DNA from: VAXT01 sp038040395
GTDB taxonomy: Bacteria > Actinomycetota > Thermoleophilia > Gaiellales > Gaiellaceae
Direction of reading: 5' to 3'
NCBI GenBank assembly: GCA_038040395.1
Contig: JBBPIJ010000004.1
Coordinates: 1-64,000, forward strand
Length of the DNA: 64,000 nt
Positions within the stretch are counted from its first letter, which is position 1. Each line of letters opens with the position of its first letter. This document shows positions 22,366-31,081 of the stretch, one piece after another. The position numbers were made by a program, and so were the translations under genes. Below the pieces are notes generated by a model. That model worked only from the letters and a program-made list of their open reading frames with translations, was not told the origin of the DNA and searched no databases.

Positions 22366-23816
22366 GCTGCCTCCAACAGGACGACGGGCTCCTCGGCGGC
22401 GACCGGTGGCGCCGACTCCGTCAGCAGGGCCGCCACGAGCGCGCCCACGGCTGCGATTCCCGCGAGGGCGTAGAACGCGATCGTGAAGCCGTGCGTCAGG
22501 GCACTGGCCCCGAGCGGGCTCGAGCCGGGATGCGCGTTGACATAGTGGGTCGTGAACGTCGTTGCGATGGTCGTCGCGACCGCGACTCCGATCGCGCCCC
22601 CGATCTGCTGGCTCGTGTTGATCAACCCTGACGCCACGCCGGCATCGGAGTGGCGCACGCCCGCCAATGCGCCGATCGACATCGGGACGAACGCGAGGGC
22701 GAGCCCGAGCCCGCTGAGGAGGAACGCCGGGAAGAGGTTCCAGAAGTAATGCCCGTGCACCGGAAGCTGGGCGTAGAGGACGATCGACGCGCCCGAGAGC
22801 ACCATCCCGGCAGTTAGGAGCCGACGAACCCCGAACCGGGTCGTGAGCGCCTGCGCCACTCCGGCAACGACGATGACGGTGAGCGTCAGCGCGATGTACG
22901 CCACACCGGTCTTGAGCGCCGAGTAGTGCAGCACCTGCTGCATGTACAGGGTGAGCAGGAAGAACTGCGAGAACAGCGACCCGGCGAGCAGGAACCCACT
23001 GATATTCGACGCGGACAGCGTCCGGAGGCGGAAGATCCTCATCGGCAGGAGCGGCGCTTTCGAGCGGAGCTCGATGACGACGAATCCGACGACGAGCGCC
23101 ATCGAGGCCGCGAGGAGGCCGATTGTCTCGACGGTCACCCACCCGTGCTGGGTTGCGCGCGTCATCGCGTAGACGAGGAGCATCAACCCTCCTGTGATCG
23201 ACGCGGCGCCGGCGGTATCGAAGTGCCTGTGATCCAGGTCGGCTCGGCTCTCCCGAAGGAGGAACGGCGTGAGCCCCAGGAGGAGGACTCCGACGGGGAG
23301 GTTGACGAAGAAGATCCAGGACCAGCTGAACGCGCTGGTCAGCGCACCGCCGAGGAGCACGCCTGCGGCGGCGCCGCTACCCGAGACCGCTCCCCAGATG
23401 CCGAGCGCGAGATTCCGCTCGCGTCCTTCCGCGAACGTCGTCGTCAGGATCGAGAGCGCCGCGGGGGAGAGAAGCGCCGCGCCGAGGCCCTGGAGCGCGC
23501 GGAAGGCGATCAGCGACCCCTCCGACCACGCCAGGCCGTCGAGCAGCGACGCGATTGTGAAGAGAGCCACACCCGCGATGAAGAGACGGCGCCGACCCAA
23601 GAGATCGGCGAGCCGGCCTCCCAGTAGCAGCACGCCTCCAAAGATGATCGCGTACGCGGTGACGATCCACTGCAGGCCCTCCTGGCTGAAGTTGAGGTCC
23701 GTCTTGATGGACGGGAGCGCGACGTTCACGATTGCGACGTCGAGCACGACCATGAACTGTGCGATGACGATGACTGCCAGTCCGAGCCAGCGTCTACGAT
23801 TTTCCAGAAAGCTCAT
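22362..23816 (-). CDS. MFS drug/proton antiporter, DHA2 (14-TM, EmrB/QacA) family
   Basis: 484 aa from ATG 23816, which has GGAGC about 8 nt upstream (a TTG at 23828 is a weaker choice). Family motifs: LDVAIVNVALPSI in TM1 (the DHA2 motif), GGRLADLLGRRRLF (motif A), FRALQGLGAALLSPAALS and WGAVSGSGAAAGVLLGG (motif C). Fourteen hydrophobic segments are countable. It exports drugs or toxic metabolites with proton influx. The divergent MarR gene suggests ligand-responsive repression. A coupled 70-aa gene follows. Confidence 0.93.
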   Translation of the reverse strand: MSFLENRRRWLGLAVIVIAQFMVVLDVAIVNVALPSIKTDLNFSQEGLQWIVTAYAIIFGGVLLLGGRLADLLGRRRLFIAGVALFTIASLLDGLAWSEGSLIAFRALQGLGAALLSPAALSILTTTFAEGRERNLALGIWGAVSGSGAAAGVLLGGALTSAFSWSWIFFVNLPVGVLLLGLTPFLLRESRADLDHRHFDTAGAASITGGLMLLVYAMTRATQHGWVTVETIGLLAASMALVVGFVVIELRSKAPLLPMRIFRLRTLSASNISGFLLAGSLFSQFFLLTLYMQQVLHYSALKTGVAYIALTLTVIVVAGVAQALTTRFGVRRLLTAGMVLSGASIVLYAQLPVHGHYFWNLFPAFLLSGLGLALAFVPMSIGALAGVRHSDAGVASGLINTSQQIGGAIGVAVATTIATTFTTHYVNAHPGSSPLGASALTHGFTIAFYALAGIAAVGALVAALLTESAPPVAAEEPVVLLEAA

Positions 23817-23888
23817 CGGTTGCTCCAATCGTTGAGTACTTCCACAATATACACATCACATCATGGTCGTGCGCTACACTAAGTGACG
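23817..23888. promoter_or_regulatory. MarR/MFS divergent control region
   Basis: This gap between the divergent starts is distinctly AT-richer than its surroundings. TACACT (23875-23880) lies 8 nt before ATG 23889 and is the probable -10 of a leaderless marR-type mRNA. The stretch ACAATATACAC (23843-23853) and nearby CACATCACATCATG are plausible places for the minus-strand promoter and a MarR operator. I cannot delimit the palindrome precisely. Confidence 0.45.
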
Positions 23889-24383
23889 ATGAGCACTCCA
23901 GCCCTCACACAACTCGAATCGCCGATCAAGCCCTGCCTCCCCAAGGAGCTCGTGTCGAGCACGGCGTTTCTGCTGGCGCGGGTGGGCATGGCGATCAAGA
24001 TGCGCGTGATCGAAGAGCTCGGGCAGGCCGGCTGCGGAGGCTACGAGTACAGCGTCCTGGCGATGCTCGGCGAAGCGGCACAGGAGACGCAGGCAGCGAT
24101 CGCGGATTCGCTGGGCGTCGACCGAAGCCAACTCGTTGGCGTCCTCGACACGCTCGAGAAGAACGGCCTCGTCGAACGCAAGCGCGACCCGCACGACCGG
24201 CGCCGCCATGCGGTCTCGATCACCGCAGCCGGAAAGCGTCAACTGGTAAGGCTGCGATCGACCGTCAGGGAGCTCGAGGAGTCGATCCTCGAGCCGCTCG
24301 ACGAGAAGACCCGCAAGACCGTGCACGAGGCGCTGTTCCTCGTTGCCGCCAACCTCGATCCGCGCTACGTACGCCCGGAATAG
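23889..24383 (+). CDS. MarR-family transcriptional regulator
   Basis: 164 aa from ATG 23889; GTG 23883 is an alternative two codons earlier, but the -10 spacing favours the ATG. The winged helix is clear: YEYSVLAMLGEAAQETQAAIADSLGVDRSQLVGVLDTLEKNGLVERKRDPHDRRRHAVSIT, with the DRRR wing of MarR proteins. The flanking helices dimerise. It faces the DHA2 exporter gene, the standard arrangement in which MarR represses both until a phenolic or drug ligand binds. The stop abuts the convergent secreted-protein stop. Confidence 0.93.
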   Translation: MSTPALTQLESPIKPCLPKELVSSTAFLLARVGMAIKMRVIEELGQAGCGGYEYSVLAMLGEAAQETQAAIADSLGVDRSQLVGVLDTLEKNGLVERKRDPHDRRRHAVSITAAGKRQLVRLRSTVRELEESILEPLDEKTRKTVHEALFLVAANLDPRYVRPE

Positions 24384-24770
24384 CTAAGGCGCCGGCAGGG
24401 TGAAGCTGAGCGACGGGCCGAGACGGTTCGCGCCGAGCTTCCATGTCACCTGATAGCGGCGCGGGCCCCGCACGGGGAAGTTCCGCTGCCAGATCACCGT
24501 GCCGCCCCAGTTCGCGCCGACCTTCTTGACGGGGAAGCTCTTGCACGTCGCCACCTGTCCCAACGGGCGGACGCAGATCCGATAGCGCGTGAAGTACTTG
24601 GCAGCCGTGGTCAGCCGGAAGCGGATGGTGCCGGCCTGGTCCTTGAAGATCCCGTAACAGACGTCCCCGCTTGCGCTGCAATGGCTTGCGATCCGCGCCT
24701 GATTTGCCGATGAAGCGGGGGATGCAAGAAGACCGACTGCCAGCGCCAGGAGAAGACCGATCCGTGCCAT
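24384..24770 (-). CDS. Secreted protein of unknown function
   Basis: 128 aa from ATG 24770 (a TTG at 24788 would add six residues). MARIGLLLALAVGLLASPASSANQ is a signal peptide with probable cleavage after ASS-A. The mature part has four cysteines (SHCSASGDVCYG, YRICVRPLG and TCKSFPV) and looks beta-rich, ending RRYQVTWKLGANRLGPSLSF, reminiscent of extracellular immunoglobulin-like or lectin-like domains. No family assigned. Confidence 0.78.
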   Translation of the reverse strand: MARIGLLLALAVGLLASPASSANQARIASHCSASGDVCYGIFKDQAGTIRFRLTTAAKYFTRYRICVRPLGQVATCKSFPVKKVGANWGGTVIWQRNFPVRGPRRYQVTWKLGANRLGPSLSFTLPAP

Positions 24771-24838
24771 CTCACACAGTTTGCCCAACCTCCGAGCCCG
24801 ACGGCTACCATGAAGGCGTCGTCGAGTCAGGAGCGGTT

Positions 24839-25858
24839 ATGAGCGTTCGCCGGCCAGGGCGAGCGCAGAGATCGCTCTCGTACCTCCGACACGCAGCTTC
24901 ATCGAGAACCGGACATGTAGTCATTGCCGTCGCCTCGGTGGTCGGCGGGGTCGTCGCGGTCGGACTCGCGCTGCTGCACATCCGCAACGCTCCGATGCCG
25001 TTCACGCACGGACGTCCCGTTCTGCTCGTCTCGGTCAGCCTCCTTTTTCTCGCCGCCTTCCTCCTCAAGGCGATCGGCTGGGCTCGGCTCTTCCACGTGC
25101 GAGAGCGTCCAGGCCCGGTCTCGCTGGCCGCCGCCGGCGGAGGCGCGACGCTCATGGGCCTCGTTCTTCCGGGTCGATTCGACGAGCTGATCCGGATCGC
25201 GATCGTCCGTCGCTTCCCGGGCTGTCCCGCGGGCGTGCGAACGATCTGCCTCTCGCTCGTGACGCTCGGCCTGATCGACAGCGTCGCCCTTGCTCCGTTT
25301 TCTTTCGTCGCGGCTGCGTGGCCGGGCAACTCGGTCGCGGTTCGCTTCGGTTTTGCAGTGGTCGGAGCAGGCGGGGTTGTGGCGGCAGGCATCGTCGTCG
25401 CTCTGCCTCACGTCTCCCGCAGCGAACGGCTGATGCGGTTCCGGATCGTCCGCTGGCTCGCACCGAGAGCGACACCGTTCCGAAGCGCTGTCGAGGCATG
25501 GGCGCTCGTGTCCTCCTCGTGGGCTGTGCGGGCGACGGCCTTGACGCTCCTGCTCGCGGCTCTCGGGCTCGGCTTCTCGTTCCCGCTCGCGATGATGTTC
25601 CTCTGCGCAGGCGCCGCAGCGGCTGCGCTGCCGATCGCGCTCGGCGGGGCGGCGACCCAGGTCGGAGCCGGCGCGACGCTGCTCATCGTCTCGGGAATCG
25701 GCGCGTCGGAGGCGTTGGGATTCGCCTTGGCCGCTCAGACCCTGCTCATCCTTACGGGCGCGGCCGTGCTCTTCCTCGCGGTGACCTGGAAGACGACGCG
25801 CTGGCTCGTCGGCGTCACAGCTCCGTATTTCGTCGCGCTGCGCCCGCGGCTTCCCTGA
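24839..25858 (+). CDS. Flippase-like membrane protein (lysylphosphatidylglycerol synthetase TM/AglD-like family)
   Basis: 339 aa from ATG 24839, preceded by CAGGAGCG. About eight transmembrane segments. The conserved LPGRFDELIRIAIVRRF after TM3 is the family signature, in which the Gly-Arg-x-Asp-Glu region faces the cytoplasm, and PIALGGAATQVGAGATLLI near the end fits too. This family is thought to flip lipids or polyprenol-linked sugars. It sits at the left edge of the polysaccharide locus, which suits that role, though direct evidence is lacking. Confidence 0.82.
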   Translation: MSVRRPGRAQRSLSYLRHAASSRTGHVVIAVASVVGGVVAVGLALLHIRNAPMPFTHGRPVLLVSVSLLFLAAFLLKAIGWARLFHVRERPGPVSLAAAGGGATLMGLVLPGRFDELIRIAIVRRFPGCPAGVRTICLSLVTLGLIDSVALAPFSFVAAAWPGNSVAVRFGFAVVGAGGVVAAGIVVALPHVSRSERLMRFRIVRWLAPRATPFRSAVEAWALVSSSWAVRATALTLLLAALGLGFSFPLAMMFLCAGAAAAALPIALGGAATQVGAGATLLIVSGIGASEALGFALAAQTLLILTGAAVLFLAVTWKTTRWLVGVTAPYFVALRPRLP

Positions 25859-25895
25859 CAAGCCGGCCGAGCTCGGCTGCTGGGACAATCCGGCG

Positions 25896-27068
25896 GTGGA
25901 GGCTGAACGTTCTCATCTGCTGACGGCGCCCTTCGTCCGCATCTGGCTCGCCACGCTCGGCGCGTTCGCCTCGTTCGGAATGCTCGTCCTCGCGCTGCCG
26001 CTCTACACGAAGGACGTGCTCGACCGTGGCTCGGTCGGGATCGGAGTGGCCATGGGCGCCGCCAGCCTGACCTCGATCATGTTCTCGACGCTGGCCGGGA
26101 GATTCGCGGACCGGCGCGGGCGGCGCCCGCTCCTGCTCGCAGGCGCGTGTGTGATGGCGGCTTGCTATCTCGCGCTGGCGCTGAGCCCCGGGCTCGCGGG
26201 GGTCGTCGTCGTGCGCCTGATCGCCGGCGCGGCCGAGGCGACGTTCGTGGTCGGTGCTTACACAGTGATCGCGGACATCGCTCCCGACGATCGCCGCGGA
26301 GAGGCGATGAGCCTCGTCACGCTCGCCTCGTATCTCGGGCTGACGATCGGGCCCGTGCTCGCCGACCTCGTCCTCGGCGGCCACCGCTTTGCGGCGGTCT
26401 GGCTCGTCAGCACCGGGCTTGTCCTGTCCTCGGTCGCGCTGATCTCGACCTTCCACGAGACGAAGCCGCACGTGGATGAGACAGCATCGAGTAGCTGGCT
26501 GCCTCCGCGCGGGGCCCTCCTCCCCGGCCTCCTCGTCCTGCTCGGCCTGCTCGGCTTCGGCGGCTTCGTGACTTTCGCCGCGCTCTATGGCCGGGATCTC
26601 GGCATCGATCGGCCCGGCCTCGTCTTCGCGCTCTTCGGCGGCGTCATCTGCCTCGTTCGCGCCTTCGGCCGCAAGCTGCCCGACGCGCTCGGCGCAGGCC
26701 GCATGCTCATGCTTTCGTTCCTGACCCTGGGGGCCGGTCTCGCCACGATTGGCGGTTGGCAGACGACGACCGGTCTCCTCGCCGGGACGGTCGTCTTCGC
26801 CGCGGGCCAGGCGCTCATGTACCCCTCGGCCGTGCTCCTTGCGATGGAGTCGACGACCACGGCCGAGCGGAGCGCCACGGTCGGCACCGTCGGCGCGTTC
26901 GTGGACGTGGCGATCGGCCTCGGCGCGTTCACGCTCGGCGGAGTCGCCGCGGTCTGGGGCTACGGCGGCGCGTTCATCGTCGCCTCACTCGTAGCGCTCA
27001 GCGGTTTGCTCGCCCTCGTGCCACTGCGGCCTTTCGGCCGGATTCCGGCAGAGGAAGGGGTGCCTTGA
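25896..27068 (+). CDS. MFS transporter (12-TM)
   Basis: 390 aa from GTG 25896, with 12 hydrophobic segments. Motif A appears as GRFADRRGRRPLL, preceded by the GAASLTSIMFSTLA helix; VRLIAGAAEATFVVGAYTVIAD and ASYLGLTIGPVLAD match helices 4 and 5. The transported compound is unknown; such proteins export drugs, sugars or siderophores. It starts 37 bp after the flippase-like gene on the same strand and converges with the heme/exporter operon 1 bp away. Confidence 0.9.
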   Translation: MEAERSHLLTAPFVRIWLATLGAFASFGMLVLALPLYTKDVLDRGSVGIGVAMGAASLTSIMFSTLAGRFADRRGRRPLLLAGACVMAACYLALALSPGLAGVVVVRLIAGAAEATFVVGAYTVIADIAPDDRRGEAMSLVTLASYLGLTIGPVLADLVLGGHRFAAVWLVSTGLVLSSVALISTFHETKPHVDETASSSWLPPRGALLPGLLVLLGLLGFGGFVTFAALYGRDLGIDRPGLVFALFGGVICLVRAFGRKLPDALGAGRMLMLSFLTLGAGLATIGGWQTTTGLLAGTVVFAAGQALMYPSAVLLAMESTTTAERSATVGTVGAFVDVAIGLGAFTLGGVAAVWGYGGAFIVASLVALSGLLALVPLRPFGRIPAEEGVP

Positions 27069-27069
27069 G

Positions 27070-27657
27070 CTAACGCCGAAGCAGGGCGCGTGGCAGGCGC
27101 CTGCGCGCCGTAGCAAGCGCTTCCCGCAGCGCAGGCGCAGCCGTCGGTCCGTGCGCGCCGTCGCCGTGGCCGAAGAGGATGTGCTCCGGCTCGAGGCTGC
27201 CGAACGTGCGGCGCGGGGGGAAGAGACGGAGCAACGGATGGACGCCGAACGGCTCGTTCCTCGCGCGGAAATAGCCGAGGCTGCCGAGAGCATCGCCGCA
27301 AACGAGGATCCGCCGCTCCGGAAACCAGAGAGCGGTCTCCCGCCAGAACCTGCGTCGGACGAGGGGCAGCACGACGAACGGCGCGCCCGGGACATCCGTG
27401 AACGGGACCGTGTGGAGTGCGATTCCGAGCCGCTCGGCGACGGTGGCGCCGTCGCGCTTGTGACGATCGACGAGCTGGACGACTCCTGCGGGCTCGCCCA
27501 GCGCGCGGATCCGCTCGTCGACGCCGGGGCCGTCGACCGCGTCGGTCAGCCACACGCGTCCTTCAACACGGATGGCGTGAGAAGTCCGCTGGAGCCGGTC
27601 TTCCTCCCGGCTCCAGGCGAATCCGTGCTCGAACTCGTCACTGAAACGCAGCGGCAT
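27070..27657 (-). CDS. Metallo-beta-lactamase-fold-like protein without the usual metal motif
   Basis: 195 aa from ATG 27657. The end resembles MBL-fold proteins: HTVPFTDVPGAPFVVLPL, RRILVCGDALGSLGYF (a GD segment like the metal Asp), and EPEHILFGHGDGAHG (late His strand). The HxHxDH motif of strand-loop 1 is missing, replaced by LVDRHKRDG, so it is probably a degenerate or non-hydrolytic family member. It is the last gene of the minus-strand operon that starts at the ABC-2 permease. Confidence 0.7.
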   Translation of the reverse strand: MPLRFSDEFEHGFAWSREEDRLQRTSHAIRVEGRVWLTDAVDGPGVDERIRALGEPAGVVQLVDRHKRDGATVAERLGIALHTVPFTDVPGAPFVVLPLVRRRFWRETALWFPERRILVCGDALGSLGYFRARNEPFGVHPLLRLFPPRRTFGSLEPEHILFGHGDGAHGPTAAPALREALATARRRLPRALLRR

Positions 27658-27680
27658 GGCTGGGGCTCTCTCGCGCCCGG

Positions 27681-27962
27681 CTAGGCGTCCGCGTCCGTGC
27701 CCGGGCCGGTCGTCGTCCACTCGCGCACCTCGTACCAGTGGCTGTCCCGCAGAGCCGCGGCCACCCTCGGATCCGTGTGCTCGTCGTAGAACACGTTCTT
27801 GTCGAGATCGGCGCAGATCGCGACCGTTTCGGTCGGAACGTCCTCCAGGTGCACGAACGCGTCCGCGGGGAGCTTTGCCTCGGCGACGGTGTAGTGCTTG
27901 AACTGGAGGTCGGGGGCGATCTCCGTCAGCTGTGGCCAGTCGGGACAGGTTCTCGAGCTCAT
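27681..27962 (-). CDS. 93-aa protein of unknown function, coupled to the ABC ATPase
   Basis: ATG 27962 overlaps the ATPase stop (ATGA). A compact acidic cytoplasmic protein with features FKHYTVAEAKLPADAFVHL, ETVAICADLDKNVFYDEHTDP and SHWYEVREW. No signal peptide or membrane helix. I do not recognise the family. Its coupling to the exporter ATPase and the MBL-like gene (24 bp downstream) suggests a connected function, but nothing specific can be said. Confidence 0.65.
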   Translation of the reverse strand: MSSRTCPDWPQLTEIAPDLQFKHYTVAEAKLPADAFVHLEDVPTETVAICADLDKNVFYDEHTDPRVAAALRDSHWYEVREWTTTGPGTDADA

Positions 27963-29176
27963 GCCGCTCCCACCTGGCGCCGCGATCCCTCCAGCGACCA
28001 CGCGCCCTCGAGGAGCAGCGGGCCGCGCGAACCGTCCGCGCCGGAGACGACAAACTGCGCCGCGCGATCTAGGCGGTGATAGCGATGCGACCCGGCCGCG
28101 TCGACGATGCTGACGCCGAGCTGGAAGGAGCCCTCTGCAAGCGGCAGGCGATCGACGGCGAACCGGATCTGCCCGATCCCGGGCTCGCCATCCCAGCCGA
28201 GCTCGCCGAGATCCTGCTGACTCGCGCCGAGCAGGGCACCGGTGAGATCCCGCAGCTCCAGAGAGAGGCGCGGCGCCGGAACCGAGCGCTCCGACTCGAT
28301 GAGGAACCGGACCGAGACGGGCTCGCCTGAGACGAACTGGTCGCGCGACACGCCGTCGGCGCCTTCGACCGCGACGCCGGCGACGCGCACCTCGCCGGAG
28401 CCCCATTCCTGAAGCCCCGCGCCGATCTCGGGAGGCGCCTCCTCGTCGGCGAGTTGCGCGTGGTAGCGCCTCAGCGCCTCCTCGGTCTCGCCGTCGTACT
28501 CGACCCGGCCGCCTCGAAGCAGCACGGCCCGGTCACAGAGGTGCTCGACCGCTGAAGCCACGTGCGACACGAAACAGAGAGTGCCACCCTGGCCGGTGAA
28601 CTCGTTGATCTTGCTCACGCACTTGCGCTGAAACGCCTCGTCCCCGACGGCGAACACCTCGTCCAGCAGAAGGACGTCCGCCTGCACGTGCACCGCGATC
28701 GCGAACCCGAGCCGCATCTGCATCCCGGCCGAGTAGGTGCGAACCGGGAAGTCGATGAACCGATCGAGCTCCGCAAAGTCGACGATCTCGTCGAGCCGCT
28801 CGTTGACCACGCGCCGCTTGAGGCCGTAGATCGACCCGCTCAGGTAGATGTTCTCGCGGCCGGTGAAGTCGGGGTGAAAACCGGCGCCGAGCTCGAGCAG
28901 CGAACCCACGGTGCCGCCGACCTCGACGCGCCCCGTGGTCGGCCCGAAGATGCCGGCGATCAGCCTGAGGAGCGTCGTCTTGCCCGAGCCGTTGCGGCCG
29001 ACGAAGCCGATCGACTTGCCGGGCTCGATGTGCAGCGACACCTCACGCAGCGCCCAGATATCCGTCGGCTTCAGGTCTCGCCGCCGGACGATCGCCTCCT
29101 TCAGCGTCATGTTCCGCTTCGGGTAGACCCGGAACCGGCGCCCGACATTCTCGACGAGGATCTCGCCTTCCTTCAT
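27959..29176 (-). CDS. Wzt/TagH-type ABC transporter ATP-binding protein for polysaccharide export
   Basis: 405 aa. The ATPase domain (1-240) has Walker A GRNGSGKTT, signature YSAGMQMRLGF and Walker B VLLLDEVFAVGD. VGSLLELGAGFHPDFTGRENIYLSG is typical of O-antigen/teichoic acid exporters. The C-terminal 150 residues form a Wzt carbohydrate-binding-like beta domain (VSVRFLIESERSVPAPRLSLELRD, then YHRLDRAAQFVVSG) that may recognise the polymer end. Its permease lies upstream but is separated by hemE and hemH. It overlaps hemH by 4 bp upstream and the 93-aa gene downstream. Confidence 0.94.
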   Translation of the reverse strand: MKEGEILVENVGRRFRVYPKRNMTLKEAIVRRRDLKPTDIWALREVSLHIEPGKSIGFVGRNGSGKTTLLRLIAGIFGPTTGRVEVGGTVGSLLELGAGFHPDFTGRENIYLSGSIYGLKRRVVNERLDEIVDFAELDRFIDFPVRTYSAGMQMRLGFAIAVHVQADVLLLDEVFAVGDEAFQRKCVSKINEFTGQGGTLCFVSHVASAVEHLCDRAVLLRGGRVEYDGETEEALRRYHAQLADEEAPPEIGAGLQEWGSGEVRVAGVAVEGADGVSRDQFVSGEPVSVRFLIESERSVPAPRLSLELRDLTGALLGASQQDLGELGWDGEPGIGQIRFAVDRLPLAEGSFQLGVSIVDAAGSHRYHRLDRAAQFVVSGADGSRGPLLLEGAWSLEGSRRQVGAA

Positions 29177-30048
29177 GGCTTCGAGGGTACTCCAACGACC
29201 TCACGTGACAGGTCGGCCAGCCCGCGGATGAACGCGGGATCGTCGTTCAGCGACTCGATCCGCTCGAGGTCGAGCCCGAGCGCCGCGGCCCGCTCCCGCG
29301 CCTCGACGTCGATGTCCCAGAGAATCTCGAGGTGGTCGGAGACGAACCCGATCGGGCAGACGAGGACGCGCGTGACGCCGGCCGCCGCGAGCGTGTCGAG
29401 CTCCTCGAGCAAGTCAGGGCCGAGCCACGGCTCGCCCGTCGAGCTCGCGCTCTGGTAGGCGAACGACCAGCGTTCGAGCCCTGCCCGCTCTGCGACAAGC
29501 CGCGCGGTCTCGAGCAGTTGATCCTCGTACGGGTCGCCGGACTCGAGAATCCGGGCGGGGAGGCTGTGCGCCGTGAAGACGACGTGTCCGACCTCGCCGC
29601 GCACGCGGTCGGCCAGCACCTCGAGGTAGGGGTCGTGCGCGTGCCAGCTCTCGACGAAGCGGAGCTCGGCCCGGTCGGCCAGGGCTTCGACGAGCCGCTC
29701 GCGATAGCCCTCGACGGACAGGCGCGAGTAGTGCGGCGCCAGCACGATGCCGACGATCGTCTCGGCGCCGGCGGCAAGGGCCCGCTCGACCGCGTCTGCG
29801 ATGCGCGGCTCCCAGTGCTTCATCCCGACGAAGACCGGCGCGCCGAGCTCCTGCTCGAGCGCGGCCCGCTGTGCCTCGGTCGCGTCGTCGAGCGGCGAGC
29901 GCCCTCCGATCCGTCTGTAGCGCTCCGCCAGCTCCTCGACGGCTCCGTGCGAGATCGGCTTGCCCTCGCGCACGTCGGCGAGATAGGCCGGTACGTCCTC
30001 CTCGCTGGAAGGGCTCCCGTACGCCATGAGTACGACAGCGAGCTTCAC
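29173..30048 (-). CDS. hemH: Ferrochelatase (coproporphyrin ferrochelatase type)
   Basis: 291 aa from GTG 30048, overlapping the hemE stop as GTGA. VLMAYGSPSSEEDVPAYL starts the protein. GMKHWEPRIADAV and LAPHYSRLSVEGY follow, then VVFTAHSLPARILESGDPY carries the active-site His. FAYQSASSTGEPWLGPDL and VCPIGFVSDHLEILWDID contain the late Glu of the metal site. Actinobacterial relatives insert iron into coproporphyrin III (then called CpfC); the choice between substrates is not visible. The stop overlaps the ABC ATPase start, so heme and glycan export are translationally linked here. Confidence 0.94.
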   Translation of the reverse strand: MKLAVVLMAYGSPSSEEDVPAYLADVREGKPISHGAVEELAERYRRIGGRSPLDDATEAQRAALEQELGAPVFVGMKHWEPRIADAVERALAAGAETIVGIVLAPHYSRLSVEGYRERLVEALADRAELRFVESWHAHDPYLEVLADRVRGEVGHVVFTAHSLPARILESGDPYEDQLLETARLVAERAGLERWSFAYQSASSTGEPWLGPDLLEELDTLAAAGVTRVLVCPIGFVSDHLEILWDIDVEARERAAALGLDLERIESLNDDPAFIRGLADLSREVVGVPSKP

Positions 30049-31076
30049 GCGGCGACCTTCGCGGTCTGCTCGTGCACGAGCTCGACGAGACGCCGGAGGT
30101 CGGCGGGATCGGTCTCGGGGAGCACCCCGTGGCCGAGGTTGAAGATGTGGCCGGGGCGGCCGCCGGCAGCCTCGAGAATCCGCAGCGCCGCTTCGCGCGT
30201 CCGCTGGAAGGGCCCGAGCAAGAGCGCGGGGTCGAGGTTGCCCTGCACGCCCCGGTCGGAGCCGACCCGCTGCCAGCCCTCGTCGAGCGGGACGCGCCAG
30301 TCGAGCCCGATCACGTTTCCGCCCGCGTCGGCCATCGCCTCGAGCAAGTGCGCCGTCCCGGTCCCGAAGTGGATGGTCGGCGCGTCGACCGACGCGAGGA
30401 TGCGGGCCGAGTAGGTTGCGACGAACTCCTCGTAGTCTGCCCGCGAGAGCGCGCCGATCCACGAGTCGAAGAGCTGGACGACGTCCGCGCCGGCGGCGAC
30501 CTTCGCCCGCAGATACGCGATCGAGGTCTCCGTCAGCTTCTCCATCAGGCCGTGCCAGACCTCCGGCGATCCGTACATGCAGCGCTTCGTCTCCACGAAG
30601 TCGCGCGTTGGCTTCCCCTCGACGAGGTAGCCGGCGACCGTGAACGGCCCGCCACAGAAACCGACGAGCGCGCGCTCGGGCTCGAGCTCCGCGCGGACGA
30701 GCCGAACGGCCTCGAGGATGAACGGCACCGCCTCCTCCGGGTCGGGTACCCGAAGCGCCTCGACATCGGCGAGGGTGCGTACCGGCTTGTCGATCACGGG
30801 CCCGACGTTCTCGACGAGCTCCACCTCGATCCCCATGCCGAGGATCGGCAGCATGATGTCGGCGAACATGACCGCGGCGTCGACGCCGTGCACGCGCACG
30901 GGCTCGAGGGTCACCTCGGCGCAGAGCTCCGGCCGCCGGCAGACCTCGAACAGGTTGTGGCGCTTGCGGATCTCGCGGTAGCCAGGCAGCGAGCGCCCCG
31001 CCTGGCGCATGAACCAGACCGGAGTCCGTTCGACCGGCTCCAGGCGCGCGGCTCTGACGAGGAGAGGGGTGGTCAA
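30045..31076 (-). CDS. hemE: Uroporphyrinogen decarboxylase
   Basis: A 343-aa TIM-barrel enzyme converting uroporphyrinogen III to coproporphyrinogen III. FMRQAGRSLPGYREIR is the signature loop. VMFADIMLPILGMGIEVE carries the catalytic Asp, GFCGGPFTVAGYLVEG and VVQLFDSWIGALS contact substrate, and FNLGHGVLPETDP is the final conserved motif. Located 5 bp after the ABC-2 permease gene and overlapping hemH, consistent with co-transcription. The length is standard. Confidence 0.96.
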   Translation of the reverse strand: MTTPLLVRAARLEPVERTPVWFMRQAGRSLPGYREIRKRHNLFEVCRRPELCAEVTLEPVRVHGVDAAVMFADIMLPILGMGIEVELVENVGPVIDKPVRTLADVEALRVPDPEEAVPFILEAVRLVRAELEPERALVGFCGGPFTVAGYLVEGKPTRDFVETKRCMYGSPEVWHGLMEKLTETSIAYLRAKVAAGADVVQLFDSWIGALSRADYEEFVATYSARILASVDAPTIHFGTGTAHLLEAMADAGGNVIGLDWRVPLDEGWQRVGSDRGVQGNLDPALLLGPFQRTREAALRILEAAGGRPGHIFNLGHGVLPETDPADLRRLVELVHEQTAKVAA

Positions 31077-31081
31077 GGCAG